Source: Lacrimispora sphenoides (GTDB lineage: Bacteria > Bacillota > Clostridia > Lachnospirales > Lachnospiraceae). From it: 64,000 nucleotides of DNA. This document shows, one piece after another, positions 35,484 through 45,304 of this stretch. The stretch spans positions 992,001-1,056,000 of the forward strand of contig NZ_FOIP01000002.1 in NCBI RefSeq assembly GCF_900105215.1, read 5' to 3'. The notes beneath the pieces were generated by a model that ran no database searches, had not been told where the DNA came from, and saw only the letters and a program-made list of their open reading frames with translations. Both the position numbers and the translations under genes were made by a program. The first letter of the stretch is position 1. Each line of letters begins with the position of its first letter.

Positions 35484-35711
35484 ATGATTTATGAGTGCAC
35501 AAAAGATTTTCACGTTGATTTGATTGATGATGCCGGTTCCGTTGAAAGAGAAAGTGCAGTCAACATCAGAAAAGGATCCATGTAGAAAAATGATATGACT
35601 GCCACCAATAATATGACAGGTGCAGACTTGCGGCTTTAGAATTTAACTGGACTTGAGTGGATTGAGATATCAAAGAAGCGTTTGGAAACCCATTTTAAAC
35701 CGCTAAATTAG
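35484..35711 (+). pseudogene. Small phage-type gene with two in-frame TAG stops
   Basis: An ATG behind GGGAGGAAGG starts MIYECTKDFHVDLIDDAG. The single frame continues to TAG at 35709 but is interrupted by TAG codons near 35583 and 35637; both sides read like one ~75-residue phage protein (ending EISKKRLETHFKPLN). Each TAG can come from one substitution. Confidence 0.55.
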
Positions 35712-35722
35712 TATTTACTTAA

Positions 35723-35860
35723 CTATTCATTAGCAACTCCAGTACAACTATTTTTAAACTTCTCATAGTCTTCATCAGTTTGCGGTAGTTCAAAAAACTC
35801 GAAAAATTCTTCAAGTACCTCAACCTGTACTGTTTTCCCTGAGCAGCGTTGATAAATCAT
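35723..35860 (-). CDS. Possible 45-residue ORF
   Basis: A minus-strand ATG at 35860 opens 45 codons of acidic peptide (EVLEEFFEFFELPQTDEDY). No ribosome site precedes it, and a perfect 12-bp hairpin (AATGCCACTATT/AATAGTGGCATT, 35872-35903) lies just upstream. Likely a relic. Confidence 0.25.
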   Translation of the reverse strand: MIYQRCSGKTVQVEVLEEFFEFFELPQTDEDYEKFKNSCTGVANE

Positions 35861-36073
35861 GTACAAGCAAAATGCCACTATTCCTAAGAAAATAGTGGCA
35901 TTTACAATGATTATAAAATTTTTCTGTTTTTACATTTTTCTATTTTTTCTTTCTTATCATATCTGCTCATGTTTTTTTTGCTGGAAAGAAAAATATTCAG
36001 AGAATTTTAACTTGACTCCCTCCATTAAGCAAAGAGTTACCACCTGTCGGCAGCTTTTCTATCGGTTCCGTTA

Positions 36074-37261
<1,188 letters not shown>

Positions 37262-37628
37262 ATATATTCACCTACTTTAATTATTAACTTATTATCTAAA
37301 ATATCATAAAGAAATTTTTTCTTTATACATATAACATATGTTTACTTGTACAAATATGTTAAATACAGGTCAAGAACTTGCTTATAAAATATTGAAGAAA
37401 CCCTTTATTCCATATTTTTGCTAAGTTTAGATTGTATTGAGGGTGTTAACTTTGAGAAATCACATTATAAAATGCTTTCGTAATAGCAGGGTGTGGAAAA
37501 AAGATTGAATGGGTTAGAAAAGAAAACTGAAATTTCCAGAATATTTGCCATAAAAAAGAGATTTGCCGACAAAAGCTGGGGAAGATTTCAAGATTTCATC
37601 GAAGCTGCTCGGCAAGGAAGTACAGTTA
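37262..37628. other. Intergenic region between collagen-like gene and AraC regulator
   Basis: AT-rich. Contains the putative sigma-K element for the collagen-like gene. I see no gene and no convincing terminator; 37560-37620 has only weak inverted repeats. Confidence 0.4.
37332..37340 (-). promoter_or_regulatory. Possible sigma-K -10 element
   Basis: On the minus strand CATATGTTA fits CATANNNTA, about 70 bases before the start of the collagen-like gene, with an AC dinucleotide at a plausible -35 distance. Sigma-K control of BclA-type genes is known in spore formers. Confidence 0.35.
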
Positions 37629-38492
37629 TTATTGCTTTTTGTTTTGTAAATTTCTGATCTCTGAAGGTGTCATTTGGAATTTCTGAGCAAATACTTTCCG
37701 GAATAATTTATAATTGGTAAATCCATGAAGCTCCAATATTTCCTGGATAGGAAGTTCAGTTGTAATTAAATCTTGATAAATGTGTGATAAGCGGATTTCG
37801 TTTAGATATTGCAGATAAGTTACTCCCATATTTTTTTTAAACAAACGGCAAAAGTATTGGGACTGGAATCCTGCAATATCGGCAATTTCATTCAGCGAAA
37901 TCGATTTGCTGTAATGCTTTTGTGTGTAATCTAAAACTGAATCCAATTTGTTTAGGTTTTTTGCTTGTTGTTGAAACCCGGCTTGAGGATCTGTAATTTT
38001 AAAATCGTGGTATAGAAGATATAGCAATTCAAATAGAAGAGAACCAAAGTGTAACCATTCTCCTTCAGGGTGATATTCTGTAACAATGAGCATTTTTTGA
38101 AGTGTTTCTTTTAGTTGGGTAATCTTTGTCTGGACAATCGGATTTGTAGAAAAACAGTCTATATGAAACATATATCTATCGACGTCCGGAATATACCGTT
38201 TTAAAAAAGTATAAGGGATTTGTACCAATATAGATTCATTAGGTGCTGTACATATGGTAGAATGAACTACTTTGGAATTAATAAGAACAAGATCGTTTTT
38301 CTGATAATGCAAAGTCCTACTGCCAATGGAGACATCCAGATTTCCCTTTAACAAATAAATAATCTCCAGTTCATTGTGCCAGTGGTTAGAGACCAGACGC
38401 CCCTGATCAAAATAATGTTTAAAATAAATATCTTTTGTAGATGGTATTTCCACATATTCATGCATACGAAGCTGTTCTGCTGGTTCTTTCAT
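37629..38492 (-). CDS. AraC-family transcriptional regulator with cupin sensor
   Basis: A 287-residue regulator: an N-terminal cupin-type sugar-sensing domain (NHWHNELEIIYLLKG, about 36-50) and a C-terminal pair of AraC helix-turn-helix motifs (SLNEIADIAGFQSQYFCRLF, about 205-224, and EILELHGFTNYKLFRKVF, about 250-268). It is divergent from the transporter/HPr-like/GH5/GH43 operon starting at 38736, with 243 bases between, so it is the likely local activator responding to an oligosaccharide. Confidence 0.9.
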   Translation of the reverse strand: MKEPAEQLRMHEYVEIPSTKDIYFKHYFDQGRLVSNHWHNELEIIYLLKGNLDVSIGSRTLHYQKNDLVLINSKVVHSTICTAPNESILVQIPYTFLKRYIPDVDRYMFHIDCFSTNPIVQTKITQLKETLQKMLIVTEYHPEGEWLHFGSLLFELLYLLYHDFKITDPQAGFQQQAKNLNKLDSVLDYTQKHYSKSISLNEIADIAGFQSQYFCRLFKKNMGVTYLQYLNEIRLSHIYQDLITTELPIQEILELHGFTNYKLFRKVFAQKFQMTPSEIRNLQNKKQ

Positions 38493-38735
38493 ATAGGCGC
38501 CTCTCCTAAACCAAGTTATGATAGTTTATGTTCAATGATTTCTGCCCAGTTCTGAATTAATTCAAATTAAGTATAATACATGGAGAAAAAAAGTCAATAT
38601 TGACCTACTTTATCGTCAAGATAAAATCTATGATGAAAAAAGTACTTATGATATATTTTAAACACAATATAAGGCGCGCCGAACTTAATATAAACTTTTA
38701 ATGCAAATGTTTTTTGTGAAAATAAGGAGAAAACT

Positions 38736-40106
38736 ATGGAAATAAAGACAAAATTGACTTTGCGAAGATTTGTGGAGCGTTTTTCCTATGGGTGTGGAGA
38801 TTTCGGGTGTAATATTATTTATACTTCAATGACGGCTTTTCTGTTATTTTATTACACAGATTACGCTGGGGTAAGTGCAGCGGCAGTAGGAACGATTATG
38901 CTTTTATCCAGAGTTTTTGACGGAATCAGTGATATTATTATGGGTGTGATTGTAGATAGAACAAAATCTCGTTTTGGAAAAGCGAGACCTTGGCTGTTAA
39001 GAATGTGTATTCCATTTGCAGTGTCGGGAATTTTATTGTTTTCAGTACCAACGGGATGGGCACAGACACCTAAACTAGTGTATGTATTTATTACTTACAA
39101 TTTGGCCTCTACCATTATCTATACTGCAATTAATGTTCCATATTCTACATTGAATGCGTTAATGACACAGGATCCATATGAACGTTCCGTACTTAGTATT
39201 TTCAGAAATCTGCTGGCAACGGCAGGTACATTGATCATTAACACTTTTACCCTGCCGTTAGTGGAATTCTTTGGAAATAATGCCAGTGCCTGGACAAAGA
39301 CATTTTGTGTGTTAGGGCTATTGTCAGTGGTTGCATTTTTAATTAATTTCTTTGGCACGAAGGAAAGAGTAAAAACTGTGGAAGAGGAGAAAACAGGGGA
39401 AGCAACTGTCGTTTCATTTAAAGAAGGAATTAAAGCTCTGTTTAAAAATAAGTATTGGATTATGATAACGGTAGTGCTTGCAATCTTCTTTCTGAATCTT
39501 TCTATCAATGGAGGAGCAACTGTTTATTTTGCAAGAGAAATTCTTGGCGATTCTAATTTGGTAGCAACCATTAACAGCACAATGAATGTAGCTCAGATTG
39601 CATGTATGTTTCTTATAGCAAACTTTGTAAAGAGATTTGGAAAAAGAAATGTATTTGTGGCAGGGTTAGTTGTAAATATTGTGGGAATGCTGGTTCTTAC
39701 CTATTCAGGTGGTTCTGCAATGTTAATTATAATTTCCAGTATCATTCGTGGTATCGGTGGAGCCTGCGGCGGAGCTACTATGTGGGCAATGGTATCGGAT
39801 ACCATTGATTATGGAGAGTGGAAGACAGGATATCGGACGGCTGGACTAGTAAACAGCGCCTGCAGTTTCGGGTACAAGGTTGGAAGCGGTCTTGGCTCTG
39901 CAATGCTTGGCTGGATTCTGGCAGCGGGAGGATACATAGGAGGAGCGGCAGTACAGTCAGCTTCTGCACTGTTCTCTATTCGTATTTGCTTTGTATTGAT
40001 ACCGATAGGGGTATATGCAATCGGATTGGTTATTATGAAGTTCTGGAATCTGGATAAAGAATTTGATGGAATTATTGCAGACTTAAAAGAACGTGCAGTC
40101 AAATAA
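38736..40106 (+). CDS. GPH-family sugar:cation symporter
   Basis: A 456-residue, 12-helix major facilitator of the glycoside-pentoside-hexuronide family. Typical features are the N-terminal YGCGDFGCNIIYTSMTAFL stretch, the LLSRVFDGISDIIMG cation-binding helix and DRTKSRFGKARPW in the first cytoplasmic loop. MWAMVSDTIDYGEWKTG is near residue 350. It imports glycosides such as xylosides or beta-glucosides with Na+ or H+. It leads an operon with an HPr-like protein, a GH5 and a GH43 enzyme, so the substrate is probably a xylan- or glucan-derived oligosaccharide. Confidence 0.92.
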   Translation: MEIKTKLTLRRFVERFSYGCGDFGCNIIYTSMTAFLLFYYTDYAGVSAAAVGTIMLLSRVFDGISDIIMGVIVDRTKSRFGKARPWLLRMCIPFAVSGILLFSVPTGWAQTPKLVYVFITYNLASTIIYTAINVPYSTLNALMTQDPYERSVLSIFRNLLATAGTLIINTFTLPLVEFFGNNASAWTKTFCVLGLLSVVAFLINFFGTKERVKTVEEEKTGEATVVSFKEGIKALFKNKYWIMITVVLAIFFLNLSINGGATVYFAREILGDSNLVATINSTMNVAQIACMFLIANFVKRFGKRNVFVAGLVVNIVGMLVLTYSGGSAMLIIISSIIRGIGGACGGATMWAMVSDTIDYGEWKTGYRTAGLVNSACSFGYKVGSGLGSAMLGWILAAGGYIGGAAVQSASALFSIRICFVLIPIGVYAIGLVIMKFWNLDKEFDGIIADLKERAVK

Positions 40107-40135
40107 AAATAGAAAAAACACCGGAGGTAAAGATA

Positions 40136-40363
40136 TTGATTAAAAAAAGTGTAAAATTAAACAGCATGAAAGAAGTAGAGAAGTTTAATCATATATGTTC
40201 AAAATATAGCTGTGATGTAGATCTACAGACGGGAAAATATTATGTAGATGCAAAATCTATTATGGGAATTTTCAGTTTAGATTTGGAACATCCGCTGACA
40301 TTACTGGTGGATAGTGATGATGATATAGAAGTATCAGAAAAATTCAGAGATTTTCTTGTATAG
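40136..40363 (+). CDS. HPr-like protein lacking the phosphorylatable histidine
   Basis: A 75-residue HPr-fold protein. The Ser-46 region is preserved (VDAKSIMGIFSLD), and it begins KKSVKLNS in line with HPr strand 1. The usual active-site block GLHARPA is missing: the equivalent region reads MKEVEKFNHICSKY. It therefore cannot act as a PTS phosphocarrier via His-15, but could still be phosphorylated at the serine by HPr kinase and act with CcpA, as Crh does in Bacillus. The TTG start at 40136 has CCGGAGG. It is embedded in the glycoside operon. Confidence 0.75.
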   Translation: MIKKSVKLNSMKEVEKFNHICSKYSCDVDLQTGKYYVDAKSIMGIFSLDLEHPLTLLVDSDDDIEVSEKFRDFLV

Positions 40364-40386
40364 TAAACAAGGAGGAGAGGAGAACA

Positions 40387-41559
40387 ATGCAGATAAAAGG
40401 CGTAAATCTTGGAAATTGGCTGGTGCTGGAGAAATGGATGAGTCCGGCATTATTTGCCGGAACAACAGCTGAAGATGAATACTATCTTCCCAGACAGCTG
40501 TCAAAAGAAGTGTATGAGGCAAGAATAAAGGTGCATCGCAGTGAGTATATCACGGAAAGGGATTTTGCGATTATTAAATCTCATCATATGAATGCAGTCA
40601 GAATACCGGTTCCTTATTTTATATTTGGTGACTGCCCCCCATTTATTGGTTGTATTGAAGAACTGGATAAGGCGTTTGGCTGGGCAGAAAAGTATGAATT
40701 GCAGATTTTGATTGACTTACATACAGTGCCAGGCAGCCAGAACGGATTTGATAATGGTGGTTTATCCGGGGTGTGTACTTGGGCAAGCAGCAGAGAGAAT
40801 GTAGAATTCACATTAGAGCTTTTGGAAAAATTAGCGGAAAGATATGGAAATAGAAAAGGCCTTCTAGGCATAGAACCTGTCAATGAACCATTGACGGAAG
40901 CGGCATGGGATTCTTTCAATATAGAGGAAAGGTACAAACCGGTAGATAAGGAGATGGCAAAGTATAATGCCCCGGTTCCCATGGAGTTTCTCAAACAATT
41001 CTATATGGAAGCGTATAGGAGGATTCGGAAACATATGACGGCAGAAAAGTCAGTCGTATTTCACGATGGATTTAATTTTTCTGTCTGGAAGGATTTCATG
41101 CTGAAAGATGAGTTTGAAAATATTATTTTGGATACCCATCAATATCTGATGATGGCAGAAATAGACGGTTGTCCGCAAAGTGTGGAAGGATATGTTACTT
41201 ATGTGAAAGAAAAATATCAGGCATCCATCAAAGAGATGGCGCAGTATTGCCCTGTAATTTGCGGAGAATGGTGTTTGTTTAATTCGCTTGTATGCGGACA
41301 TGACACCAAAGGCGGACAATCAGTACTCAATGGCATAGAAGGTGTGGAAAAGGAATTTTATACGCCTAAGCAAAAAAAGGAAATCTATGAGGAACTTGCA
41401 AAAGTACAGCTGGATGCATGGAATGGCGGAAATGGATATTTTTACTGGAATTATAAGCTGTTGCTGGATACGGTCAATGAACCGGTATGGATTGGCTGGG
41501 ATTCCTGGGATTTTGGTAAATCAGTCGCTCAGGGGTGGTTTCCTGTTGAACATGTATAG
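40387..41559 (+). CDS. GH5-type beta-glycosidase (exo-1,3-glucanase-like)
   Basis: A 390-residue intracellular (no signal peptide) TIM-barrel glycosidase of the cellulase clan GH-A. The N-terminal GVNLGNWLVLEKWM is typical of exo-beta-1,3-glucanase-like GH5. The acid/base Glu is in IEPVNEP (about residue 163) and the nucleophile Glu in VICGEW (about 298); NAVRIPVPY supplies the conserved Arg. Because the enzyme is cytoplasmic and follows a glycoside transporter, it should hydrolyse imported beta-glucosides or related oligosaccharides. The ribosome site is AGGAGAGG. Confidence 0.88.
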   Translation: MQIKGVNLGNWLVLEKWMSPALFAGTTAEDEYYLPRQLSKEVYEARIKVHRSEYITERDFAIIKSHHMNAVRIPVPYFIFGDCPPFIGCIEELDKAFGWAEKYELQILIDLHTVPGSQNGFDNGGLSGVCTWASSRENVEFTLELLEKLAERYGNRKGLLGIEPVNEPLTEAAWDSFNIEERYKPVDKEMAKYNAPVPMEFLKQFYMEAYRRIRKHMTAEKSVVFHDGFNFSVWKDFMLKDEFENIILDTHQYLMMAEIDGCPQSVEGYVTYVKEKYQASIKEMAQYCPVICGEWCLFNSLVCGHDTKGGQSVLNGIEGVEKEFYTPKQKKEIYEELAKVQLDAWNGGNGYFYWNYKLLLDTVNEPVWIGWDSWDFGKSVAQGWFPVEHV

Positions 41560-41580
41560 AAGGAGGGGGCGAATCATATC

Positions 41581-43209
41581 ATGAAAAATCCAATATTTCC
41601 AGGATTTAATCCCGATCCCTGTATATGCAAAGCAGGTGATGATTATTATGTCATAGTATCTTCTTTTGAATGGATGCCGGCACTTCCTATTTATCATTCT
41701 AAAGATTTAAAAAACTGGGAATTGTATACTCATGTCATCCGCAGTGAAAAACAGGCGGATATTAGAAAATTACCGTCCGCGAAAGGAATCTGGGCACCAT
41801 GCTTAACATATTGTGAAGAAGAGAAGTTGTTTTATGTGATTTATGGTGTCATGAATTCTATGAACGCAAGATATTTCGATGTAGATAACTATCTGATTAC
41901 AGCCAGTGATATAAAGGGTCCATGGAGTAAACCAATCTATCTTCATTCGGCAGGCTTTGATGCGTCTATCCTTCATGATGATGACGGTAAGAAATATATT
42001 GTTTCACTGGAATGGGAGACGAGGGAAGGATATGAAAAGCCGGGGGCAGTCTGTATTGCAGAGTATTCTCCTGTTAAAAAGAAGATTATCGGTTATCCCA
42101 AACGTTTCTGGTATGGGGGGACAGACAGAGGCTGCATTGAAGCACCGCATTTATATAAGCGCAAAGGATTTTATTACATCATGTGTGCGGAAGGTGGTAC
42201 GGGGTATGGCCACAGCGTAACTATGGGACGTTCAGAAAATGTCTGGGGTCCTTATGAAAAAGATCCCATGAATCCAATCGTGACTTCTATTCCCGGAGAG
42301 TTTAACGAAAGAAAAGATCCGGATCATTTAAAACCGAAATATTACAATCCGGAGTCCGTGCTGCAAAAATCAGGGCATGGCAGCTATGTGGAAAATGAAT
42401 TGGGAGAAGTTTATCTGGTACACTTAACAGCCAGACCGTTTGTACCAGAGCTGCGGTGTACGCTGGGAAGAGAAACAGCCATGCAGAAAATGATGTGGAC
42501 AGATGACGGGTGGCTGCGTATGGCAGATAAAAGCAATTTTGCAAAAGAAAATTTTGAAGAAAGCAAACTTCCGGAATACCCGATGCCACAGATCCCGGAC
42601 TTTGATGATTTTAACAGTGATACATTAGGGATCCAGTATTATGCACCAAGAATTTCACCGGAAAGCTTTGCGGATGTCAAAGCAAGGCCGGGATATGTGC
42701 GTATTCGAGGCCAGGAATCAAGAACATCATTAAACAAAGCGAGCATCCTTGCCAGAAAGTTAACCTCAGTAAATGCCGTCATAACCACTAAAATGGAATT
42801 TAAGCCGGAGATATATCAGCATAGTGCAGGATTGATTATGTATTATGATAATATGAATTATATCAATTTAAGAAAATATTATAGTCAGACATTGGGACAA
42901 AGTGCTATTTCCGTGATACAGCTGGAAAACGGAACAAGAACAGAGTATCTGGATACCAGAACTCCGGTGAAGGATGTGCCTGTTTATCTCCGGCTCCGGA
43001 TTGAGAATAGGAAGACCTTTTTTGAATGGAGTTACGATGGAGAACAGTATTTCCGTATTGGCAAAGAGTTTGATACTACGAAGTTTTCAGATGAATATTG
43101 TAAATATGGAGAGTTTACAGGAACATTTGTAGGTATGACCTGTGCAGATCGAATGCTTCACCAACATTTTGCAGATTTTGATTTTTTTGAATACGAAGAT
43201 CTTTCCTAA
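41581..43209 (+). CDS. GH43-type beta-xylosidase/arabinofuranosidase
   Basis: A 542-residue GH43 enzyme without signal peptide. The five-bladed propeller (about 1-320) begins NPIFPGFNPDPCICKAG, whose Asp is the general base. FDASILHDDDGKKYIV carries the pKa-modulating Asp and RGCIEAPHLYK the acid Glu. The C-terminal 200 residues are a beta-sandwich (GH43_C2/DUF1349-like) common in xylosidases that attack oligosaccharides. It follows the GH5 gene by 21 bases and completes the operon. Confidence 0.9.
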   Translation: MKNPIFPGFNPDPCICKAGDDYYVIVSSFEWMPALPIYHSKDLKNWELYTHVIRSEKQADIRKLPSAKGIWAPCLTYCEEEKLFYVIYGVMNSMNARYFDVDNYLITASDIKGPWSKPIYLHSAGFDASILHDDDGKKYIVSLEWETREGYEKPGAVCIAEYSPVKKKIIGYPKRFWYGGTDRGCIEAPHLYKRKGFYYIMCAEGGTGYGHSVTMGRSENVWGPYEKDPMNPIVTSIPGEFNERKDPDHLKPKYYNPESVLQKSGHGSYVENELGEVYLVHLTARPFVPELRCTLGRETAMQKMMWTDDGWLRMADKSNFAKENFEESKLPEYPMPQIPDFDDFNSDTLGIQYYAPRISPESFADVKARPGYVRIRGQESRTSLNKASILARKLTSVNAVITTKMEFKPEIYQHSAGLIMYYDNMNYINLRKYYSQTLGQSAISVIQLENGTRTEYLDTRTPVKDVPVYLRLRIENRKTFFEWSYDGEQYFRIGKEFDTTKFSDEYCKYGEFTGTFVGMTCADRMLHQHFADFDFFEYEDLS

Positions 43210-43374
43210 ATAATACATAAAAACAATAAAAGCCAAGAGTGCATACCTGGTTTTGTTTGTTATGATTATAATAGAGCAGGTCCTTCTCTCAGATATCCGG
43301 CAATATTTGGAAAAAACATGAATATAATTATGCTTTTTGCTACTATATCACAAGAAACAAAATGACGGCAATAG

Positions 43375-43380
43375 TATAAT
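43375..43380 (+). promoter_or_regulatory. Likely -10 element of the long leader RNA
   Basis: Perfect TATAAT just upstream of the structured region; the -35 hexamer is weak. Confidence 0.4.
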
Positions 43381-43423
43381 AGACTTATTAAAAATATTCA
43401 GGAAGAATCAATATTGCGGCAAG

Positions 43424-43638
43424 TTGATCAATCGATCAATATCCGGTAATCTGCATCCGGTCCACCGCTGACGGAGTACTTAAAGGTCCGGGAGCCCTTA
43501 GGGGAACCAGAGAGCGCAACCTGTGCAGACCAGTTTAAAAATTAGGAGTGGATATTACTCTTACCGTAACACCTTGCCGGTTCTATGGTGCGGTAACCAT
43601 AGACGTGGATCCCAAAATAACAGAATAGCAAAAAACCA
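43424..43638 (+). ncRNA. Long structured leader RNA, class unknown
   Basis: A run of conserved-looking structure, more GC-rich than its flanks, precedes a strong terminator. Visible elements are the hairpin TTGATC/GATCAA (43424-43439) and a GGTC/GACC stem (43485-43531) closing two hairpins (CCCT/GGGG and GCGC/GTGC). Further along are GAGT/ACTC (43546-43559) and CTATGGT/ACCATAG (43583-43602), whose loop GCGGTA can pair with upstream TACCG (43562-43566) as a pseudoknot. A pseudoknotted aptamer followed by a terminator is the layout of a transcriptional riboswitch. It matches none of the common classes I checked by eye. It would control the two-component/sugar ABC genes. Confidence 0.55.
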
Positions 43639-43678
43639 AAGGCTTAAGAGGATTCGTCTGCTTAAGCCTTGTTTTTTT
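43639..43678 (+). terminator. Intrinsic terminator/expression platform of the leader RNA
   Basis: A 10-bp perfect stem AAGGCTTAAG/CTTAAGCCTT (43639-43648, 43661-43670) followed by GTTTTTTT, 55 bases upstream of the response regulator gene. Confidence 0.9.
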
Positions 43679-43732
43679 CTAGGCAAAAGAAGTACTGTGT
43701 ATTATAATGAGAGTCAGAAATGGGGAAGGTTT

Positions 43733-45304
43733 ATGTATCGTGTGATTCTTGTTGATGATGAATTTTTAGTCCGTGAGGCAGTAAAGGAAACCATGGACTG
43801 GGGCAGCAGGGGATTTGAACTGAAGGGGAGTTTTCAGCATGGGGAGGATGCCATGGATTATATCCGTGACAATCCGGTAGAGGTAGTTCTGACGGATATC
43901 TGTATGCCTTATATGGATGGCCTGGAGTTAAGCCGCCTGATTTCCAGGGAATACCCGCATATCTGTGTGGTCATATTAAGCGGTTATGATAATTTTGAAT
44001 ATGCCAAACAGGCCTTAAAATACCGGGTAAGAGAGTATATTCTGAAGCCTTTTTCTCTTGAAGAGCTGGGACAGGCCCTTGACGGCATCCGCGAAAAGCT
44101 GGATCAGGAAAGCCGGGAAAGGAGAAGGTTGCTTAAGAATAGAGAGGTTTTAAAGTCAAAGCTTCTGATGCGCCTGATCTGCGGGAACAGTTCTGCTGCC
44201 GAACTGGAGGCAGAGCTTAAATCCTATGGCATTGCCCTTCGTGGATCTAAGTGTATGGTTGCTGTCGGGGATGCGGAAATCAGGGGAGAGGATAAGGAGT
44301 CAGCAGAACTTCTGTGCTTTGCTGTTTATAATATTGCAGCTGAGATCATTGGAAGATCAGGTATTGGGTATGTGATTCAGAAGCTGGATCACCATCTGGT
44401 TTTTCTGCTGTTGGGGAACTTTCATGAACGATGGGGGGAAAAGGCAGAAAAACTGTTTCAAATGATCTCAGATAGCGTTAAAAATTGCATGGGTATCAGG
44501 CTTACCATTGGAATCGGAAGTCCTGTAAATAGTACGGCGCAGCTTTATCTGTCCTATGAGGAGGCAGAGGATATGCTGGAATACCGCTACAGCCAGGAGG
44601 CAGGAGCCATTCTGTACAGGGAAAGGGCTGAGAAAGCGGCTGTTTTCGAAGAATGGGAAAAACTTCAGGAGGATTTACTTAACGCGGTCAGGGAAGGAGA
44701 AAAAAAGAAAGCAGGAGTGGCTCTTTACAGCCTCTGCCTGCGGATACAGGAATCCTTTTTAAAAAAGGACCGTGCCAAAAGCATCATCATTCATACGCTC
44801 TCTGAGGCCAGATCCATGCTGGAGGTAATGGGTATGGAAGGCTTTGAGGCGTATGAGCAGGTAAATAAATATATCTCGCAAATAGACGGAAAAAAGTCAC
44901 TGGAGGAAGAACGGACGGCTTTGGAGGCAATTTTTGGAGGACTTGTAGATGCAGTGGCAGAGGTAAAGGATAGGAAGGGGAATGAGCGGGCGGTACTAGC
45001 CGTAGATTATATTAGGAGCCACTATGGCGAAAGCTCTTTAAACCTTCAGTCCATATGCAGCTACCTGGCTATGAGTCCCAGCCGTTTCAGCGCCATGTTC
45101 CGGGAATGTATCGGAAAAAGCTTCGTAGAGGTATTAAGTGATACCCGCATGGAAAAGGCCAGAGAACTCCTGGAAACTACCAGCTTAAAAACTTATCAGG
45201 TAGCCGAGAAGACCGGGTTCGGAGATCCCCATTATTTCAGTCTTGCCTTTAAGAAGGCCACCGGAAAGACGCCTACAGAATATGCAAAGGAAAAGAGGAG
45301 ATAA
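43733..45304 (+). CDS. Response regulator, receiver plus AraC-type output
   Basis: A 523-residue YesN-type regulator. The N-terminal receiver (1-120) has the acidic pair in VDDEF, the phosphoacceptor Asp in VLTDICMPYMDG (about residue 55) and the Lys in YILKPFS (about 104). A ~280-residue central linker and a C-terminal double AraC HTH (about 420-523; LQSICSYLAMSPSRFSAMF, then TYQVAEKTGFGDPHYFSLAF) follow. The partner sensor kinase gene starts at the base after its stop. It likely activates the sugar ABC transporter genes downstream. ATG at 43733 chosen for GGGGAAGG and the VILVDDE start. Confidence 0.93.
   Translation: MYRVILVDDEFLVREAVKETMDWGSRGFELKGSFQHGEDAMDYIRDNPVEVVLTDICMPYMDGLELSRLISREYPHICVVILSGYDNFEYAKQALKYRVREYILKPFSLEELGQALDGIREKLDQESRERRRLLKNREVLKSKLLMRLICGNSSAAELEAELKSYGIALRGSKCMVAVGDAEIRGEDKESAELLCFAVYNIAAEIIGRSGIGYVIQKLDHHLVFLLLGNFHERWGEKAEKLFQMISDSVKNCMGIRLTIGIGSPVNSTAQLYLSYEEAEDMLEYRYSQEAGAILYRERAEKAAVFEEWEKLQEDLLNAVREGEKKKAGVALYSLCLRIQESFLKKDRAKSIIIHTLSEARSMLEVMGMEGFEAYEQVNKYISQIDGKKSLEEERTALEAIFGGLVDAVAEVKDRKGNERAVLAVDYIRSHYGESSLNLQSICSYLAMSPSRFSAMFRECIGKSFVEVLSDTRMEKARELLETTSLKTYQVAEKTGFGDPHYFSLAFKKATGKTPTEYAKEKRR

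Noticed and set aside
43424..43638. Cobalamin, c-di-GMP or T-box element
   Set aside because: None of their conserved boxes could be found by eye; kept as an unclassified structured leader.
43523..43732. N-terminal extension of the response regulator
   Set aside because: It would translate the terminator and leader RNA; the receiver domain starts at the ATG with ribosome site at 43733.
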